Translations under genes and position numbers: made by a program | Notes under the pieces: model-generated | The model's input: the letters and a program-made list of their open reading frames with translations, nothing else | Databases searched by the model: none | What the model was told of the DNA's origin: nothing | In this document: positions 1-10,268 of the stretch, one piece after another | How positions within the stretch are numbered: the first letter of the stretch is position 1 | Layout: every line of letters begins with the position of its first letter | Origin: Setoptus koraiensis | Taxonomy: Eukaryota > Arthropoda | Assembly (NCBI GenBank): GCA_048013815.1 | Contig: CM106585.1 | Coordinates: forward strand, 21,700,001-21,764,000 | Length of the DNA stretch: 64,000 nt | Direction of reading: 5' to 3'

Positions 1-765
1 TGCAGTCATGATTTATGAGCACTTGAGCGCGTGAGCACAAGCGCTCGCTGGCAAGCTCGTGCGGGCGAGCTCGTGCCGGCGCATTGGCACAGTTAACAGA
101 CTTGTTAGGCGTCTGCTAGGTGCTAATACAAATCGCGTTATAAGCGCCCAGACACACGCTGCAGCCAATTGAAAGCTGGCTCCCGCTTGCCAGTTGTCGG
201 CACGCCGCGCCGGGCCGCTTGTCGCCCCGGAGTGGGGCCCCATTCTTTAATGCTTTATGCTAATCAAATTGATAATAACAGCGCCCCCTTGCTCAATATC
301 AATCTAAACATATCACTGGCGCCAGCATCGCCAAACAATCGATAAGTGCGTGAACGCAATTCGCAACGACAGCTCGTTAGACATTTTAGTTGGCGCAGTT
401 TACATTATACAGACTGTAATGATTAGAGAATATCAATCATGGAAGAGGCCACTCCACTGAGAGACAAAGGTCCAAACATTAAGTAAGCGTCGCCTTGGTC
501 GCTGCAGAAATACTTAATTAACGACGGGCATTCGCCACCAACGCTTTGCGCCGCTCACCCAAACTTGTAGGGCCGGCAATTCTTAATTATCAGTTGTACA
601 AGCTGTAAAATTAGTTGTGCACCCACTCCCATCTCCCCTGAGCTCACTTGAACCGCACCTTGTCTCCCACGAAACTCAGCCCTGAAAGCGAAACCACTTC
701 CGCGTAACACCGCGAAAACCTTTCGACGAAATTCCACTTTCGGAGTATCTTTTTTTCCGGGTGCC

Positions 766-814
766 AACTCTCAGCCAAAACTCTCAGCCAAAACTCTCAG
801 CCAAAACTCTCAGA
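766..814. repeat. 14-bp tandem repeat, about 3.5 copies
   Basis: The unit AACTCTCAGCCAAA is repeated head to tail with almost no divergence. It is a simple minisatellite in non-coding DNA, with no sign of function. Confidence 0.85.
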
Positions 815-889
815 GGCCAACGATTCTGCACGTGAAAGGGCTCTCCCTCCACATCCGTATGTAAATAAATATAAATCGTGTCCGCACAA

Positions 890-966
890 GTGGATGTGCC
901 CGCATATACGGATAGGTGGATACGTCCGTAATACAGACTCCGTATGCGGATTTGTGGATATGTCCG
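890..966. repeat. three spaced copies of a 13-bp motif
   Basis: GTGGATRYGYCCG occurs at 890-902, 916-928 and 954-966, with related GCGGAT/ACGGAT pieces between. The spacing is irregular, so this is a decayed tandem repeat or a cluster of one binding site; the sequence alone does not decide. Confidence 0.6.
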
Positions 967-2282
967 TGTGCCTATTTGTGGAGAAAAAGCGCATAGAGGA
1001 AGAGGCCAAAAGCGAATGAGATTTTAGCACGCGCAAAGGAGAGACACGCGCTGTCACTTCATCGCCAGGAAACACGTGCCAAGTTCCGTCCCGACAACCT
1101 CTGGCGGTGATGTCAGCAAGCTAGATCGCGAAGCCTTTTATTAACCATAAACCGTTTGCGCTCAATACTCGATCGAGCGCGCATACTTTGCATTGTGACA
1201 GCCAATCCAAAATGCAATTAAGTTTTTGTTTACTCACAAAACCGGCAGCTGACCGGTGTTGTGTTTTTGCAACGCCAGAAATATCCTTGTTAAATAGCCT
1301 TGTGATCACAATGGCCAGCAGATGACCACTGTCCACTGTCACCAAGCCAATTGTTGTCCGCCAATAATTGGTACCAACACTGGCCACTAGTCTTAGTCGT
1401 AGGAGTCGTTTTGTTGAGTTGTCCAGCCAGTGCTAATCTTAATCTTAATGTTACTGTTAATGTCAGCCTATTATACTGCATATGCATGTGACGTAACAGT
1501 GGCCCTTTATTATTATGTATGTATATACGACGCATTATAAGACGGATCATTAGCGCCGGCGAATCGGGGGCCCCCAAGCAGCGCATTGATTTCAATCGGT
1601 GCCCGTTCAATTTAAGCCAGCAAGTATCTAGAAGAGAGAGGGCGCTCATTGAGGCCAACATTTTGTTGCCATGAAATGAATGTGATTTAGCGGGCTCGCC
1701 GATTGCGCCAACGTTTTGTCAGCAGTGGCTCTGGAGAGAAACACAGCCCGATTTGTAAGCAGCGAGCCAACAGTGTCAAATCAAACTGTCTGTCCATGTT
1801 TATGCCGGCCATAACAGGCATCCGTGTTATGTTATGACGATGCGACTTTATGAAAGGCACTATTCACTCGGCTCGGGCCCCACGGAATTGTCGGGCGGGC
1901 GGGCGGGCAGACACTATTTCAGGCGAGCAAACAAACAAACGGACAGTGCGCGGATTTTGCTGTTTTATGTCCATCATGAGTCAGTGATCGATGATGAACA
2001 GCACGACGCCTCTCTCTCTCTCTCGTAGTTAGTCTGGTCTGTAGTTGAGAGGCCCGGTTTCGCTGTCGTTGTCGCTGTTGTGGCTGTTGGCTGGGTTGTT
2101 GCCGTTGGCTCGGTTGTTGCTGATGCCGTTGATTTGGTGGGTCATTGTTGGCGGGCTCGCGTGCCGGCCAGCGAGCTAGCTGGCGAGCGACTTATTACCA
2201 GCTCAACTGGCGAACTCAGCTCGCTGCTCAACTCAATTCAAACGATCCGACGTAACTCGCTGGTCATGTGATGTGTTCAACC

Positions 2283-3000
2283 ACCATTTGTGTGAGCAAC
2301 GCAACAACAGCAGCAACAACAACGACAACGACAACAGCAACGACAACAACGACAACACTAGCACAGACTAACTAACGGACTCTGCGGCGTAGAGCGCCCA
2401 AAAGGCACTTTTATTTCTCCAGAGGGCCCCGATTACGCAATGGGGCGGTTGTTGTTGTTGTTGTTGTTGTCGTCGTTGAGTTTCGTTCAGTTGTTATGCG
2501 CCATTGTGTGTTGTTGTTGCTGTTGCTTATGTTTTTGTTTGTCCAACAGCGCAAACCGACCAGGGGCACACACGGGCACGCACACGAAAGTGTTTGCAAC
2601 GACAGCGAGCTAAAGATAGATGGCACAACCAGATATGTGGGCCGACTCGCGCTAGCTCGTGCCAGCGCGTGCAAGAGTGAGCGTTGGGGGCTGCGAGCGT
2701 GCGGGAGTGAGCCAAAACAGATACAACGGCCAGACTGAGCATAATCAAAAATCAAGACACAGATTACGCGACGACAGCGCAGTTTGCACAGTCACAGCAG
2801 CATTGTAGTTGCAGTTGAGTGTAAGTACGGGGCGCAACTATGATTATATAAGTGTAAGTGTATCAAGTATAAGTATATCGAGTATAAGTATGGGCTTGCT
2901 TGCGGGTGCGCGTGCGGCTACAACAACAGCAGCACCACCAGCACTAGCGACAACAACAACAGCGGCAGCAACAACAGCAGCAACAACAAGCAGTAGCACG
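2283..3000. repeat. CAA/GTT and CAG triplet-repeat tracts
   Basis: Three imperfect triplet tracts lie here: CAA/ACG-rich at about 2290-2360, GTT-rich at about 2446-2475, and CAA/CAG/CCA-rich at about 2920-3000. They create long, meaningless Q/T/A-rich or V/L-rich open frames on both strands. The same triplet bias recurs inside the SLC41 gene at 28.8-32.8 kb. Confidence 0.75.
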
Positions 3001-3183
3001 GTGCTGGCAGTGAGTGTCTTAACGGAACAATCATTACGAGACGGTGCACCGCTGCCTGGCGAGAGATGGTATCGCACAATAACGACAAGTGAAATAGAGT
3101 TACATAACGCGATGGTGGCGCCACACGGGACACAACTTCATCTGTGTGTCCCATTGTCTATCTACACATACAATAATACATAA

Positions 3184-3205
3184 CTTCAATATATATATAT
3201 TGAAG
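3184..3205. repeat. 22-bp perfect AT-rich palindrome
   Basis: CTTCAAT and ATTGAAG flank an alternating (AT)n core, giving a perfect self-complementary sequence with cruciform potential. No gene is adjacent. Confidence 0.8.
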
Positions 3206-3375
3206 CGGATATTAATGATAATATTGTCTTGACCTTGCCAGCGATTTTGGGACAACTTTCAGCGCAATTGCTGCATGTCACTGCTGTATACTACGCTGTA
3301 TATACGCTGCGAATTGGGCCTCAACTAGCCAGCCAATTCCAAGTATATGTACGTCACACAGTCTGTGTGACACGC

Positions 3376-3456
3376 ACTGTCACTATAGTCACTATAGTCA
3401 CTGTAGTCGCTGTAGTCACTGTAGTCACTGTAGTCACTAGAGTCTCTATAGTATAG
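3376..3456. repeat. 9-bp tandem repeat (TAGTCACTG-like)
   Basis: Roughly eight imperfect copies of a TAGTCACTG/TAGTCACTA unit lie head to tail. It is a simple minisatellite. Confidence 0.8.
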
Positions 3457-3649
3457 TGATATATGTCGTTACAGGTGACTGTGTAATCAATTCTATTCAA
3501 CTATCGCCACTAGTGGTCATCACGCACACTGTCCCAGTTAAGTTTGGGCCAATTTTAGTGCAAGTTGCAGCCACTAGAGAGAGAGAGGCAAACGTCAATT
3601 TTGGTTGCTTATTATTGTGCTCAAGTGTCTTGTTCACATGCATCAACAT

Positions 3650-3703
3650 ACAACCAACACACAACCAACGCGCAACCAACACACAACCAACACACAACCA
3701 GCA
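3650..3703. repeat. 11-bp tandem repeat (ACAACCAACAC)
   Basis: Four full copies (3650-3660, 3661-3671, 3672-3682, 3683-3693) are followed by a partial one. Divergence is one or two bases per copy. Confidence 0.85.
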
Positions 3704-4283
3704 TGCCAACCAAACAGCTTGATAACAAGCTCTGTGTACCTTGTTGTAATTTATTTTCTAGTGCTGCCTTGAGACCAGCTCACAATGGAGCAAGTCAGAA
3801 CAATAACAACACCAGAAATAGCTCCAGCGGCACAACACAACAATAGAGAGTGGCTAACACCAAAATGCGACCAACAACAATGGCACAATATATACAAAAT
3901 GTATTACTTGCTTTGGGGCACTTTGTATACATCACTCTGTATAGTGACACACTGATGACGTAACCCTGCAACGCAAGTCGCCTCGGGTTATGTCATCGCT
4001 GTTGTTGGCGACAAGCTGACAATGCAATGGGCTCATTGCAACCACCAGCGTGACACAAACAGAAAGACCGATTTAAAACTAATTAATTATTACGTTTGTT
4101 TGGTGCATGAGTTTTGCTTGTAACGGGCGAAACAACTGGCCCAACCCGATACAGATATTAACCAGTTACAACCAGAAATACATGTAATTAACCGGTGTGC
4201 CAATCCAATTTATTCCATCAGGCGTTACCTCGTGATTCCGTTCTTGTCGCAGTGTGGCGATTAGAGCGCCTGAGCTTAGGTTA

Positions 4284-4313
4284 ATCTTGTGAACTCAATT
4301 GAGCTCACAAGAT
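4284..4313. repeat. 30-bp near-perfect palindrome
   Basis: ATCTTGTGA pairs with TCACAAGAT around a CTCAATTGAG core; only one base pair (4293 with 4304) is mismatched. It could form a cruciform or a long hairpin. No flanking gene is known. Confidence 0.75.
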
Positions 4314-5711
4314 AACTCACCAGCAACTTACCTGTGTTCGCTTCAATGATCTCTCATACTGCATGTAGCAGCCTCAGATATCGAGCGCCATTTTAGGCGC
4401 CTCTTCAGACGGCTGTACCGGTATAGGGTGCATGGAAACACTTTTATCTCTTTACCTGTGTCTCAGCACAGCATTGGCCCGCATTGATGTAGCCCCGACA
4501 ACGAGTGGTTAAAATGAAAATTAATTTGCAACAACGACAACGATTTTCATGATTCAGACCATCACAATGACAACAACAACTCATGACTGCAACCACCAAA
4601 TGCAACCTGCTCAACACACAACAAATACTCGAATGCCTCGAGTACAAACGACAGACGCTGCAAAATGATGATGCAAAACTCACTATTGTCATGTACGGGC
4701 CCCATTAATAGCGCAATAGTATGTAATAGCGCGCCCGCATAATAGCGCATTTTGTTCTCACTGGCGCCCAATAGACAACAAACAGACCTTTAGTACCCAT
4801 GTACTAAATAAACTAATGCCCAAATGTTTGTGTGTCACTTGATTATCACAACAACCGTTGAGCCAACCCAGCACAAAATATACATGTAAATATATTTTTG
4901 GCAGCCATTATATTCGGCTGTAACCAGACTGCTCGGTTCGAGGCGCTTACCTGTCCATTGAGGGTCTGTTCCATTTACGGTGTGAGTGTCGCTGCCATAC
5001 GTGAGCGTGGGTACGTTTCGGTTGCTTTGTTGGCCCCTTGCTCAGCGATGCCCAGAAATGCATTGCAAAAAATTAGGCTGGCTGGTTGGTTGGTTGACAG
5101 AAACGAATAGACGACAGAAATGGTGGCACAAATATGGCACAGAGACTCTCTCAGTCAGAGAGGATCTGATGTGAATGAGATTGAAAAATTGATTTCTGTC
5201 CCGGCGACTGTCATATTATTGTCACAGGTATGACTCGCTTTGCATGCCATGGCCCGTTTAAAAGAATCTTGAGCCGTCGTAGCAAACAAAGAGTTCAGTT
5301 ATAGAGTTTGTGACCATGGCTATATTTGGATGCCGAAAAAGAGGCTGAAACCGTGAGATGCACTCATTAAAGTTGCTAAACATCAATTGGTCTGGTTACG
5401 TTATGGCTTCATTCTCATAATAAGACTATCTCTCTTTCTGTGCGCGCTTGCAGTCAGTTTAAATAACTTATAACTCATGAAAATGAACGACTGACTCGCC
5501 TCGCTCTGTCAACATCCACTTTCATTATTATTGCAAACACACCGGAAAAGTGACAAAACAAACACAAGCGACGATCCACTGCCACCTTGTCTGAACGGAA
5601 TGCATTGTCCAAACAAACGCTGATGCAGTGTGCCCAAGCCGAGCTGCCTGAGCTAGCTGCCAGTTTGCAGCGTCATGGCTTGGCGAAAATTGACGCTGAT
5701 GCCGAGCGACA

Positions 5712-5743
5712 CAAGTTTGCGCGTGCCAGCACGCGCAAACTTG
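5712..5743. repeat. hairpin, 14-bp perfect stem and 4-nt loop
   Basis: CAAGTTTGCGCGTG at 5712-5725 is followed by the loop CCAG and the exact complement at 5730-5743. Pairing does not extend beyond the 14 bp, so it is too short for a typical animal pre-miRNA. Confidence 0.8.
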
Positions 5744-7250
5744 CTCTGGTTCGTCTAGTGACAGTACAGTTTATATTATTATACAATTTACGGTATTATA
5801 ATACTGTTATGCTCGCCCCCTCTTTGTTGGCCGGCAACGTCTGGCATGCACGCATTGTCAGTTGTGCCTGTTTGTGCTGGCTCAGACAAGTTGGCCCACA
5901 TTCTGACTTGCGGTTCGTCTCGCGCTGCTACCTAGCACGGCTACAATACTGATACATACGAGCTGTCTAACGGGCCTGTCACAAACAACACAAACTGCAC
6001 GTTCAAATTCTATCTTGCTCAACGGTGTCACTGTTTAAAACCAACACGACGGTCGGCCCTGTTTTGTTGCGCCAACAGGCGAGCGTCTAATATCTTTTTC
6101 ATGCAAAAGCACCCCCGACAACGCTGACTCGTTGCGTAATCTCCGGCCCTCTTCTATTACACCCACACATTGGCACACGAGCCATAAATCTAAATTTGTG
6201 CCGCCGACCAATCAGTGCACCTTGACCCCAATAAACGAAGCTGACAATGTCCACTGCTCGTGCCAGACAAACAAACAAACGAACGGGGCCAAATAAACAG
6301 GCACCAAGAAAAAAGATCCGGTCTGCATAAACACTTAGCTGCCGGTGTTCGCGCGCCAACTAACTCATATTATCTTTCTCACACACTCATAATACATCAT
6401 CTCATTACATAACAAACCCATCATGATGAGTTTTGTCAGTGCTAAGCTCATGCAAGTGTCCGATATCCGGTTGTTGCATCACTCGGTGGCTTATTGTTTG
6501 TTTGCATAGGCCGCACAGTTACACAGTGCAGTTTCAAGTGCTGTTTGCCAAATCAATGGCAGCGTGCACTGTGCCAATGTTGCACACTGTGCAGCAAAAT
6601 ATTTGAAAATTCAATCAGCTGTGTGTGGCGCAGATTGGTTGTTGTTGATGTTTGTGTGGTTGTCGTGGTGGTGGCCGTACACGGTGGTTGATGGATACAC
6701 ATTGGCACCACCGCACCATGCGTATCATTGGTATAGCTACAAAATGGGTGGATAGATGGATATTAATTAATATTATCATCACAAAAAACATTTTTTATTA
6801 ACATTGTTAGTGAATTTGGAGTATTTGTCACCACCTTTTACATGATAATATCGACAATTTTAACACAAACACACAACAGGCTGTACGCACAACAATTATT
6901 TCACCATCTTGTTATTCATCTCTGCCAATCGTTTCACTGCAACAACAATAACCACCAGATACAACAACTAAATCAACTACAGCAACAACCACAACAACCG
7001 ATTCACCCAATCTGTGTCTCACGCCAACAACAATATACAATATTCAAGCATGGCCTCAGGCTCGGATAGAAACTCCATGGGCCCGCCAGGTCATCATCAA
7101 CATCAGCGCATCAGTGGTCACCATCATCAACAGCAGCATCTAATAACAACAACGATGCCGCAACCAGGCAATAGTTATATGAATCCCATCGGAACAACAA
7201 TCAACAATGGCGCCGCCAATAGTAGTAATCAATCATCCACATTGGCTAAT

Positions 7251-7628
7251 ATGCTACGCCCAAAGACTTTGAATAATATTCTCGCCAAGGCAAACACGGG
7301 CGGCGTCAAATGTACACTATTATTAAACAGAGAGGGCTCTTTATTGGCTTACGCCGGTGGAACTGATGAAGAGGCCATCACAACAGCCGCTTTAGCTAGT
7401 ACCATATGGAAAAATTTTGAAAAATATGGTAATTCGGCATTCCATGAAGATAAACTCAAATGCGCTGTCATTCAGTGCCAAGAGGCCAATCTGGTTGTCA
7501 GAAATTTGTCCACAGTGTTATTGTGCATCTACGCAAACCAAGATGTGCCATTGGGTATGCTCAAGAACAAGGCCAAGTGTCTTGCAGATTATATTGAAGA
7601 ACCCCTTGATAAGATTCTTAGGACTTGA
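7251..7628 (+). CDS. LAMTOR2: Ragulator subunit LAMTOR2 (p14, roadblock family)
   Basis: LAMTOR2 pairs with LAMTOR3 inside Ragulator, the late-endosome/lysosome scaffold that anchors Rag GTPases for amino-acid activation of mTORC1. From the Met at 7251 the frame codes 125 residues, the same length as the human protein. It follows the roadblock/LC7 pattern throughout: MLRPK start, ANTGG, TLLLNREGSLLAY, the helix beginning EEAITTAALAS, a central LLCIYA strand, and the GMLKNKAKCLADYIEEPL tail. The gene has no introns. The frame stays open upstream to 7014, which would add a 79-residue H/Q/N-rich extension; I chose the family start and treat the extension as probable 5'UTR. Directly after the stop the sequence becomes a decayed antisense HLCS copy, so the 3'UTR lies in that pseudogene. 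Confidence 0.95.
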   Translation: MLRPKTLNNILAKANTGGVKCTLLLNREGSLLAYAGGTDEEAITTAALASTIWKNFEKYGNSAFHEDKLKCAVIQCQEANLVVRNLSTVLLCIYANQDVPLGMLKNKAKCLADYIEEPLDKILRT

Positions 7629-7630
7629 GT

Positions 7631-8058
7631 AAAGGTTATCGTTTTTTTTTTCATTTAACATAAAGTCATATTCAACGAGGTTAACCGACAGTAGACCCCA
7701 TCGCTATTACCCTTTGCCAACAAGAATTCATCGCTGTCTACTCCAACTATCTTCAGCCTGCCCTGTTTATCGTCACCTATTTGATGTCTAGTATGAATCC
7801 GTCCAGGTGGCGAGCTCTGTTCGTTGTTCCTCTAACTCATGCCGTTTGTTTGTGTCTTGGCCAATACTATAGTATTTTTGGCATGTTGATTAGCGAGATT
7901 GAAAATGGATTACACAACATCTAAATATATATCTAAATATATCAAATATCGATATCTAAATATATATATAGCTGACGCAGTGATTTGGTCGTCAGCTTAG
8001 AGTTGTCTGTCCTCAAGTTGAAGGCCCACTGCTTTTGATCGTCGGATATTTGTCTCTA
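7631..8058 (-). pseudogene. decayed partial copy of the biotin ligase gene (psi-HLCS)
   Basis: This stretch matches the 3' half of HLCS at 10245-11083 in the same minus orientation and is easily aligned by eye over both ends. A middle portion, corresponding to about 10412-10866, is missing, and the 5' part of the gene is absent. The copy carries several small indels and an expanded ATCTAAATAT-type AT run at about 7921-7970. Reading frames are broken: for example, the biotin-loop codons now contain a stop. The HLCS poly(A) hexamer has been lost to a T run. It begins three bases after the LAMTOR2 stop, so it was copied together with the LAMTOR2 tail; see the matching tail at 10171-10245. Confidence 0.9.
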
Positions 8059-8380
8059 ATTAAGCGTGGTTTTTTAGTTCGCACGGATTTCGTTTCCGCT
8101 GCGGTACGTCCGTATCGAATCTTCAGATCCAAGAGAGCACATGATGATATTTGAAGTGCGTGCCCAGCTATCGCCACTTGCAAACACACTTGTTTACCAC
8201 TTGTTCAAGTTGATCTCTTAAATCTTATCAACGTCAGCTGATCTTAGTAACAAGTGAGCCAAAAAGTTATCAACAGTGTCGATCTGGATAATACCAATAA
8301 ATAACAGTAACAATCATTCAGATATCAACTAGTTTAAAAGAAAATTCAAATTCAAATAAACGGATTATATTACATGTTTC

Positions 8381-10006
8381 ATGGTTAGTTATCAGAGACC
8401 TGAGTTACTTCAACAAGAAAAATGTCATTATATTATCAATAATCGTATATCCATATATCTCTTTTTGTTCTCCTGGGAGAAGGCTTTCATAGTGTCTGTG
8501 GCGAGAACTCCCATTGGAACGTTCTCCAGCGGTGCCTTGAATTCTCTTAGGGCCACACAATTGGGATCTATAGCGATTCGTGGTGCTCTAGATAGAGTGC
8601 AAATCAAGTATGAAGAAGTGCAAGAGGTATTCTTTGGCCAAGTTCTCCAAGCGGGAGCCGGTCAGGCGCCGGCTAGACAGGCCGCCTTGCACGCGGGCCT
8701 ATCTAAGTCAGTCATATGTTCAACCATCAATAAAGTTTGCGCCTCAGGTATGAAAGCCATAATGCTGGGAGCTCAATCTATCCAATTGGGCAGCATGGAT
8801 GTTGTTGTGGCTGGCGGCATGGAGTCCATGTCTCATGTGCCGAGATTTATGTCTAGAAACGTGCCAGCATATGGAAATGTAGAACTACTGGACGGAATAT
8901 TGTTAGATGGTTTGACGGACGCATACGACAAGTGTCACATGGGTATCTGTGCTGAGAACACGGCTGAAAAATTGAAAATAACCAGAGACCAACAGGATGA
9001 ATACGCTGAGGCCAGTTACAAACGAGCCAATGAAGCCAACAAATCAGGCATTTTAGCCAAAGAGATTGTTCCTGTTGAATTGTTACACAAAAAGGGCCAA
9101 CAAACCACAATTTTTGCTGAGGATGAAGAATTTAAAAAAGTTGACTTGTCCAAGCTCAAAAAGTTGAGGCCAGCTTTTAAAAATGACGGCACAGTTACGG
9201 CAGGCAATGCTAGCACTCTGAATGACGGAGCCGCTGCAACTCTATTAATGTCGGAATCTGCCATACAAAGACTTAATATCAAACCTTTAGCGCAGATTGT
9301 CGCATTCGCCGATGCCGCTTGTGATCCAATAGATTTTCCTTTGGCCCCCGCCCACGCTATTCCAAAAGTAGGTACTCTGATTGATCAGCTTTACTGTCTG
9401 ATGAATTTGCCTCACCACTCTAACTATTTGTGATCAAATATTAGCGAGTCGATGAATGATAATCAAAATGCTTTCTTCCCTCAACAAGGTATTGAAATTA
9501 GCTAAAATAACTGAGAATGATGTATCAATGTGGGAAATCAATGAAGCCTTCAGCACAGTTGTTTTGGCAAACATGAAACTTTTAAAACTTGATCATTCCA
9601 AAGTGAATATAAATGGTGGAGCAGTCAGCCTCGGTCATCCCATTGGGTAAGTACAAATCCAATAACTCACATTAATCCTTTATTAGAGCTGCCCATTGAC
9701 TATTGTGCATTTCTTTTGACAACAATCTTTTCTCTAATACTGTGTTACAATGACGCATTTGACAAACAAAAAACTTTATACAGGATGTCTGGAGCGCGCA
9801 TAGTAAATAGCTTGGCCCTGCATTTGAAACCTGGTCAATTTGGATGTGCAAGTAAGTATAGTATCTCAGATGAATGAAAATGATAATTATCATCAACCAA
9901 AGAATCCTTTAATCCAGCGTTTCGGTTTGTTTTCTTAACAATCTACTCCATAGGTATCTGTAATGGTGGCGGAGGAGCTAGTGCCATAGTGATAAAACGT
10001 TTATAA
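8381..10006 (+). CDS. ACAT1: acetyl-CoA acetyltransferase (thiolase), ACAT1 type
   Basis: Type II thiolase that condenses or cleaves acetoacetyl-CoA in ketone-body, isoleucine and sterol-precursor metabolism. Inferred exons are ATG 8381-8383, then 8480-9367, 9489-9646, 9784-9851 and 9954-10006, all with GT-AG introns of 96-137 bp in phases 0, 0, 2 and 1; the protein has about 389 residues. The catalytic set is complete: nucleophilic Cys in [10 protein letters not shown], the NEAF motif, His in GHPIGMSGAR, and Cys in CNGGGGAS. The first intron is a multiple of three without stops, so unspliced RNA would add 32 residues. With the splice, the protein starts [14 protein letters not shown] and has no mitochondrial transit peptide, although the sequence is closest to mitochondrial ACAT1. 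That start is the least certain part of the model. Confidence 0.9.
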
Positions 10007-10049
10007 ACACTGCGCGATACTTTCCATTGTACCGTATGAACGTAGAACA

Positions 10050-10055
10050 AATAAA
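10050..10055 (+). terminator. poly(A) signal of the thiolase gene
   Basis: A canonical AATAAA lies 44 bp after the stop codon and is a standard animal cleavage/polyadenylation signal. The convergent HLCS gene has its own signal about 200 bp further on. Confidence 0.7.
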
Positions 10056-10170
10056 ATCTGTGTCTTTGATATTCTCTCTCATTCACCAATTCGTTTACCA
10101 GTATATACTAAATCTGTAGAACCTGCTCTTGTGGCGCCTGGAGTGAAGCACAATCATTGATAATAGGTCT

Positions 10171-10245
10171 CAATATGCATTGTGAATGTCCTTGGCTCCC
10201 ATATATTGAAGGAATCCTCCATGAGATTCAAAGGACCCGGACAAA
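10171..10245 (+). pseudogene. decayed LAMTOR2 tail (psi-LAMTOR2 fragment)
   Basis: About 75 bp resemble the last codons of LAMTOR2 at roughly 7555-7632. The shared core starts at TATATTGAAG, continues through an AGGAC block and runs unbroken into AAAGGTTATCG, where both copies enter HLCS sequence. Similarity upstream of 10190 is patchy (CTCAA, then a TGTC-TTG block). The reading frame is no longer usable. The fragment shows that HLCS, like its decayed copy, once lay next to a LAMTOR2 3' end. Confidence 0.75.
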
Positions 10246-10255
10246 GGTTATCGTT

Positions 10256-10261
10256 TTTATT
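10256..10261 (-). terminator. poly(A) signal of HLCS
   Basis: AATAAA on the minus strand starts only 8 bp after the HLCS stop codon, giving a very short 3'UTR. In the decayed copy at 7.64 kb the matching position is a plain T run on the plus strand. Confidence 0.6.
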
Positions 10262-10268
10262 TTTTCAT

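Larger units (their letters stand above)
1..6850. other. intergenic region, no supported gene
   Basis: No reading frame here looks like a conserved protein; the open frames are short, overlap on both strands and often run through simple repeats. It holds triplet-rich stretches, several short tandem arrays and three good palindromes or hairpins listed separately. A strong splice-donor-like GTAAGTAC near 2821, after a 5'UTR-like stretch, could mark a non-coding first exon on the plus strand, but I cannot link it to a coding exon. Confidence 0.6.

Noticed and set aside
5587-5952. 121-codon plus-strand open frame
   Set aside because: No domain, signal peptide or family pattern; it includes the perfect hairpin at 5712-5743 and its composition drifts along the frame.
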